DNA of 64,000 nt from Ctenosaura bakeri (taxonomy: Eukaryota; Chordata; Lepidosauria; Squamata; Iguanidae). A program made the translations under genes and the position numbers. The notes under the pieces are model-generated. The model ran no database searches. It was not told the origin of the DNA and saw only the letters and a list, made by a program, of their open reading frames with translations. The stretch lies in contig CAOLHI010000561.1 of the NCBI GenBank assembly GCA_948474755.1, positions 62,001 to 126,000 on the forward strand, written 5' to 3'. Positions 59,771-64,000 of this stretch are shown piece after piece (position 1 is the first letter of the stretch; each line of letters opens with the position of its first letter).

Positions 59771-60884
59771 ATGCCGCCTAAAAAAAAGGTCTATAAACAC
59801 CCTGTTTGGAAGCGACCTACAGCAACAGATAAAACATATAATCGTCTAGTTAGAGATTTTGAAAATATAAACTTAAACTTTAACGGAGACGAAAAAGTAA
59901 TTAAAATGGCGGCGAAGAAAGCTGCGAACGGAGCTAATGAAGAGATAAAAACTTTTATACACAAGCTTATTACAGAGTCTAATCAAGCTCTTGTTACTAC
60001 AATAACATCTAATATAAGGGCAGAAATGGGGCAATTGCAGGAAAAAATCTCACAGGAGTTAAAAGCATTGGACCTTAAAGTGGATGATATAAAAAAAACC
60101 CAAGGGAATCAGCAGACCAGACTAGCAGAACATGATGGCAGGATTTCTTTGTTAGAGAGACAAATTATCCAGCTCCAAGACCAGAACAGAAGAAACAATG
60201 TGAGGATTCGTGGACTCGCAGAGCAGCCACAACAAAGTCAAAAATCCTTGAAAGAGGAAGTTTTAAAATGGCTAAAAAGCATTGTTCCTGAGATTTTATG
60301 GGAAGATCATGACATAGAGAGAATTCATCGTGTGTCAGCTGCAAAAAGAGGAATAATTCCCAGAGATATTATAATGAGAATTGCGAATTTCAACAAGAAA
60401 GATGATTTGATGAGAGCTGTTAGAAAGAATCCAGGAATATTGAAGTATCGAGATAACACAGTGGAAATTTATAATGACTTATGCCGCGAAACAATAAATT
60501 GGAGAAGGGAAATGAAACCCTGCATCATAGTTCTACAGAGAGTTGGGATAAGATACAGTTGGGGATATCCCATCTTTCTGAAATTCCAGTATGCTGGCAA
60601 ATACCACAGAATAAATTCTCTTGAACAAGGATTGCAACTCCTGAAAGAACTGAAACTGATCCAGCAAGAGGAAAAGGAAGAAGAAGGAGCAGCGGGAGGA
60701 GCAACTGAGGAAGGAGTAGTGGGAGGAGTAACTGAAGAAGGAGCAGCGGGAGGAGCAACAGGAGGAGCAAAGAAGAAGACTTCGGGAGATAAACGAAAGG
60801 ACAGAGGCTGAGGAGGACTGGAAGAAACAATATGATATAACAGAAGAAGAAGAAAGAGAACTTTATAGAGTAGGAGAAGGGTAG
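59771..60884 (+). pseudogene. ORF1: L1 ORF1 protein gene, frameshifted near its 3' end
   Basis: ORF1p is the RNA-binding chaperone of L1; it coats the element's RNA in the cytoplasm. The ATG at 59771 follows an upstream in-frame TTG and gives the expected basic start MPPKKK. Residues 55-140 look like the coiled coil that forms trimers. RRNNVRIRGLAE (140-151) opens the RRM domain, IERIHR (182-187) and PRDIIMRIANFNKK (197-210) are conserved blocks, and 240-297 fit the C-terminal domain. The present frame ends at 60811 after a Gly/Ala-rich tail. That tail seems wrong: the +1 frame from about 60687 is rich in Glu, Gln, Arg and Lys and continues to a TAG at 60882-60884, with two stops inside (60717-60719 and 60729-60731, each one C-to-T change from a Gln codon). 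One extra base near 60670-60687 explains this. Confidence 0.88.
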
Positions 60885-61272
60885 ATGACTACTGAGTAAA
60901 ATATATTCTTATAGATTATAAATGCATAGAGATAGATTTATATATATATAAAGCAAGAGGGTAGAGAGAGGGAAGGGAGGGGGAAGAGAGGGAAAAAAAA
61001 TATGGGAAAGAAAATAAATCGGGAGAGGGTATTGGTCTCTATGCCGGGAGTTGGCATACCTTCACACACACCCCCCAGGACCATGGCTGGTCGTTTCCAA
61101 GGCAGAAGCGCTTTGGAGGAAGAGGGGGGGACAAATGTTTGTGTGGGGAGGGGAGGGGAGGGCGGGAAGGGGGAGGGGAGTGGGAGGGGGGAAGGGAAGG
61201 GAAGGGGAAGGGGAGCACCATCACATTAAAGAGCCAATGGGGAGTGGGATTAGAAAATTCAAAATATGAAAA
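60885..61272 (+). other. L1 spacer between ORF1 and ORF2 with G-rich tract
   Basis: Includes a TATATATATA run near 60941, a purine-only stretch to 61020 and, at about 61144-61214, a dense series of GGG/GGGG runs separated by one or two bases. The spacer is unusually long for L1 and its small open frames (60-75 codons) are low-complexity. Confidence 0.8.
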
Positions 61273-64000
61273 ATGGAGAATAGATTGAGAATATCAACAT
61301 TGAATGTGAAAGGTTTGGGGTCAATAATAAAGAGAAAAAGGATAGAATCGATATTAAAAAAGATAAGGCCGATATAATTTTTTTACAAGAAACACATGGG
61401 AAAAGAGATAAAAAAAATGAGCTTAGATTGAACTGGGTAGCTATTTATGAGGAAGCATTTGGTACATCCAAATCAAGAGGAGTTGCAATAATAATTTCCA
61501 AAAGATGCAATTTCATTGTAACAAGTGTGGAGTTAGACGAAAAAGGTAGATATGTAATTATACAAGGTGAAATAGATGGAGAAACATATGTCATAATGAA
61601 TATTTACGCACCTAATGAGAAGCAAAAAGAGTTTTATGAAGAAATATTTAATAAGATCAAAAAAATGAAAGGAGATTATACAATAATCGCAGGTGATTTT
61701 AATATGGTGATGGATAGATGGAAAGATAAATCAGATTCATCAATTAGAGATAGATATAATAATATAACAATTTTGAATAAATTAGTGAGTAGAAATGAAC
61801 TGATAGATGTTTGGAGGTTAATAAAGGGTGAAGAAAAGAAATATACGTATTATTCATCAGTTCATAAAAATTACTCAAGAATAGATTATATTTTTGTTTC
61901 AAAGAATATGATACCTAGATTAATAAATACAGAAATTGAAACAATAAAAGTGACAGATCATGCTCTGATGAACTTGGATATAACTATGAAAAGGAATTAT
62001 AGAGAAGCAAAAAGGTGGAGACTGGATACTAAGTTATTTAATTATAAGGAGATAGTAAATAAAATAGAGAAGGAGTGGCAAGAAATTTGGGATATAAACA
62101 ATAAGGAAGTAACACAAGATGTATTGTGGGATACAATGAAGGCAGTGGTAAGAGGATTATGCATTAAAGAATCAAGCAAATTAAAGAGACAATTAGGAGA
62201 AAAAAAATTAAAATTAGAAAAAGAAATAAAGGAACTAGAGAATGATTATATAATAGAAAGAACTAAACAGAAATTGATAGTATTACAAGCAAAAAGAGAT
62301 GAATTAGAAAAGATAGAAATGGACGAAGTTCAGAAAAATCTAATATACTTGGAAAGGGAATATTTTGAATATAGTAATAAAAATTCTAAAATGCTGGCTA
62401 AATCAGTACAATAAAAAAAAACTAGAAATATGATTGGCGTAGTTAAAGATAAATTTGGTAAAGAAAAAAGGTTGATGAAAGAGAAATTAAAAATATTTGA
62501 GGAATTTTTTCAGAATTGTATTCAGCAGAAGATAAATCTTTAGAGAACATAGAGGAGTATATTAATAAAAATTGGAAAGTAAGACTAACAGAACAAGATA
62601 AAGGATTGATGGAAGAAATGATATCAGAAGAGGAAATAGAAGAAGTAATAAATAATTTAAAAGGAGGAAAATCACCAGGATTGGATGGACTAGGTCCAGA
62701 ATATTATAAAACATTTAAAAAAGGTTTAATTCCTAAACTAAAAGTGTTATATAATAGTATATTGAGGGGTGAAAAAATTCCATTATCATGGAAGCAGTCA
62801 CTAATAATATTAATTTTAAAACCAAATAAGGATCCTATGGATCCAGGTTCTTATAGACCAATATCTTTAATAAATCAAGATGCAAAAATCTTGACAGCAA
62901 TAATGGCGAAGAGGTTAAATAAATTTATTTATAAGTATATACATAAAGATCAATGTGGTTTTATTCAAGGAAGACAGATGGCAAATTTAATAGGGAAAAC
63001 GATAAATAAAATAAATATAATGGACAGAGATAAACAAAAAGCTGGAATTTTAGCCCTAGATATATTTAAAGCCTTTGATTGTGTGGAATGGCCGGCATTA
63101 AAAACAATTTTAAATAAAATAGGATTAGGAGAGAGATTTAAAGGGTTAATAAATCAATTGTATTCACATAATACATCTGTAGTGATGGTAAATGATGGAT
63201 TTACAGAACAGATTCAAATAACAAGAGGAACGAGACAAGGATGTCCATTATCTCCAGTTTTATTTGCAATAGTTATAGAAATGTTAGCGAATGTGATAAG
63301 AAATGATGAGAATTTGGAAGGAATTGGAGTTAAGGAAAAAAATAAAATAAGCTTATTTGCAGATGACACATTGTTGACAATTAAGGATCCAATTGAAAAG
63401 ATAGATAGGATAGATAAACATTTAATAGAGTTTGCGGAGAAGACGGGATTAGAAATAAATTGGGCCAAATCAGAAATAATGTTATTTAATTATACTAAAG
63501 AAGAAGTACAAAAATTTATAAGTAGTAAAAGAGGATTACTTAAAATAAAAGAATCAATTAAATATTTAGGAATAGAGATTACAAAAAATTTACAAGAATT
63601 ACAGGAAAAAAATTTCAAGAAATTAAGATTAGAAACAAAAAGGAAATTAGAGGACTACAAAAATATAAAGCTATCGTGGTTTGGTAGAATAGCAGTGGTA
63701 AAAATGAAAATTTTACCTAAAATTAACTTTTTGTTTAGAATGTTACCAATAAAAATATCAGAGGAAGAATTAAAGGAGTGGCAAAAGATATTAAATAATT
63801 TTTGTAATGGAAATAAAAAATCGAGGATTAATAAGAAATATTGGTATAAAAGTCAAAAAGAAGGTGGCCTGGGACTTCCAAATTTAAAATGGTATTATTA
63901 TGCAAATCAATTGAGATATATCATAGAGGGGGTTTCAGGAAAGGGTGATTTAGATTGGTTAGAGATAGAAGATATGAATATTGAGACAAAATTAGAAAAT
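61273..64000 (+). pseudogene. ORF2: L1 ORF2 (endonuclease-reverse transcriptase), broken, 3' part outside window
   Basis: ORF2p nicks target DNA and reverse-transcribes the element's RNA from the nick. Translation starts at ATG 61273 (MENRLRISTLNVKGL). Endonuclease blocks: LNVKGL, FLQETH (about 61380), IYAPN (about 61602), AGDFN (about 61690), SRIDYIFVS (about 61877) and TDHA (about 61954). Reverse transcriptase: LDIFKAFD with the first catalytic Asp at 63059, TRQGCPLSPVLF (about 63230) and FADD at 63356-63367. Breaks: one base missing in the A-run at 61356-61361, TAA at 62412-62414 in frame, and one base missing in the T-run at 62505-62510. After that the frame is open for about 497 codons to the window end. 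The breaks look recent because the rest of the frame is clean. Confidence 0.92.

Larger units (their letters stand above)
59496..64000 (+). mobile_element. L1 retrotransposon, 5' end present, cut by the window edge
   Basis: The element starts around GGGGAGGAGCCAACTACGATG, much like the start of other vertebrate L1s. A short 5' UTR of about 275 bases precedes ORF1; ORF2 begins about 460 bases after ORF1's present stop and runs off the right end. The sequence has the A-rich plus strand usual for L1. Presence of the 5' end is uncommon, since most copies are truncated. The coding breaks listed below make it inactive. Confidence 0.92.

Overview
The window looks like nuclear DNA from a squamate reptile, most likely a lizard. 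The evidence is several tRNA- and 5S-rRNA-derived SINEs of the sauropsid type, CR1/L2-like LINE 3' ends, an A-rich L1, foldback DNA transposons (MITEs), many microsatellites, and one large CpG-rich block in otherwise AT-rich sequence. I found no host protein-coding exon that I can defend. The only convincing proteins belong to an L1 retrotransposon at the right edge and an older L1 fragment near 42.5-44.2 kb.

Layout. 1-12 kb is AT-rich non-coding DNA with old SINE/LINE fragments, two foldback elements and a 157-bp direct repeat (6535 and 8287) that is about 98% identical. 12-23 kb is a promoter region. It holds a CRE, an E-box/MEF2-site/E-box/TATA cluster at 13.87-13.94 kb followed by a strong splice donor (14155), then a CpG-rich domain from about 14.6 to 22.7 kb. 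That domain has a second strong donor (17005), CAG and CTG runs, a CCAAT-box promoter-like stretch at 18.42 kb and a possible non-coding exon at 22341-22452. All these signals point rightward, as expected for a developmental regulator with several untranslated first exons and a large first intron. The muscle-like promoter raises MEF2C as a weak candidate, but no coding exon confirms any name.

23-41 kb is AT-rich, probably intronic sequence with scattered MITEs. 38-46.5 kb holds four copies of an unusual GC-rich transposon-like family with GGCCCTTTTCGCAC ends. One copy splits a SINE and another carries an inverted array of 40-bp repeats that imitates a CpG island. 46.5-59.5 kb is AT-rich with SINEs, LINE 3' ends, a probable solo LTR (55268-56020, minus strand) and a fifth, divergent member of the GC-rich family.

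59496-64000 is the 5' part of an L1 on the plus strand. It has a short 5' UTR, ORF1, a G-rich spacer and ORF2 with endonuclease and reverse transcriptase; it runs off the window. ORF1 has a frameshift in its 3' end. ORF2 has two frameshifts and one stop, so this copy is dead, although its reverse transcriptase frame is open to the edge with the catalytic motifs intact.
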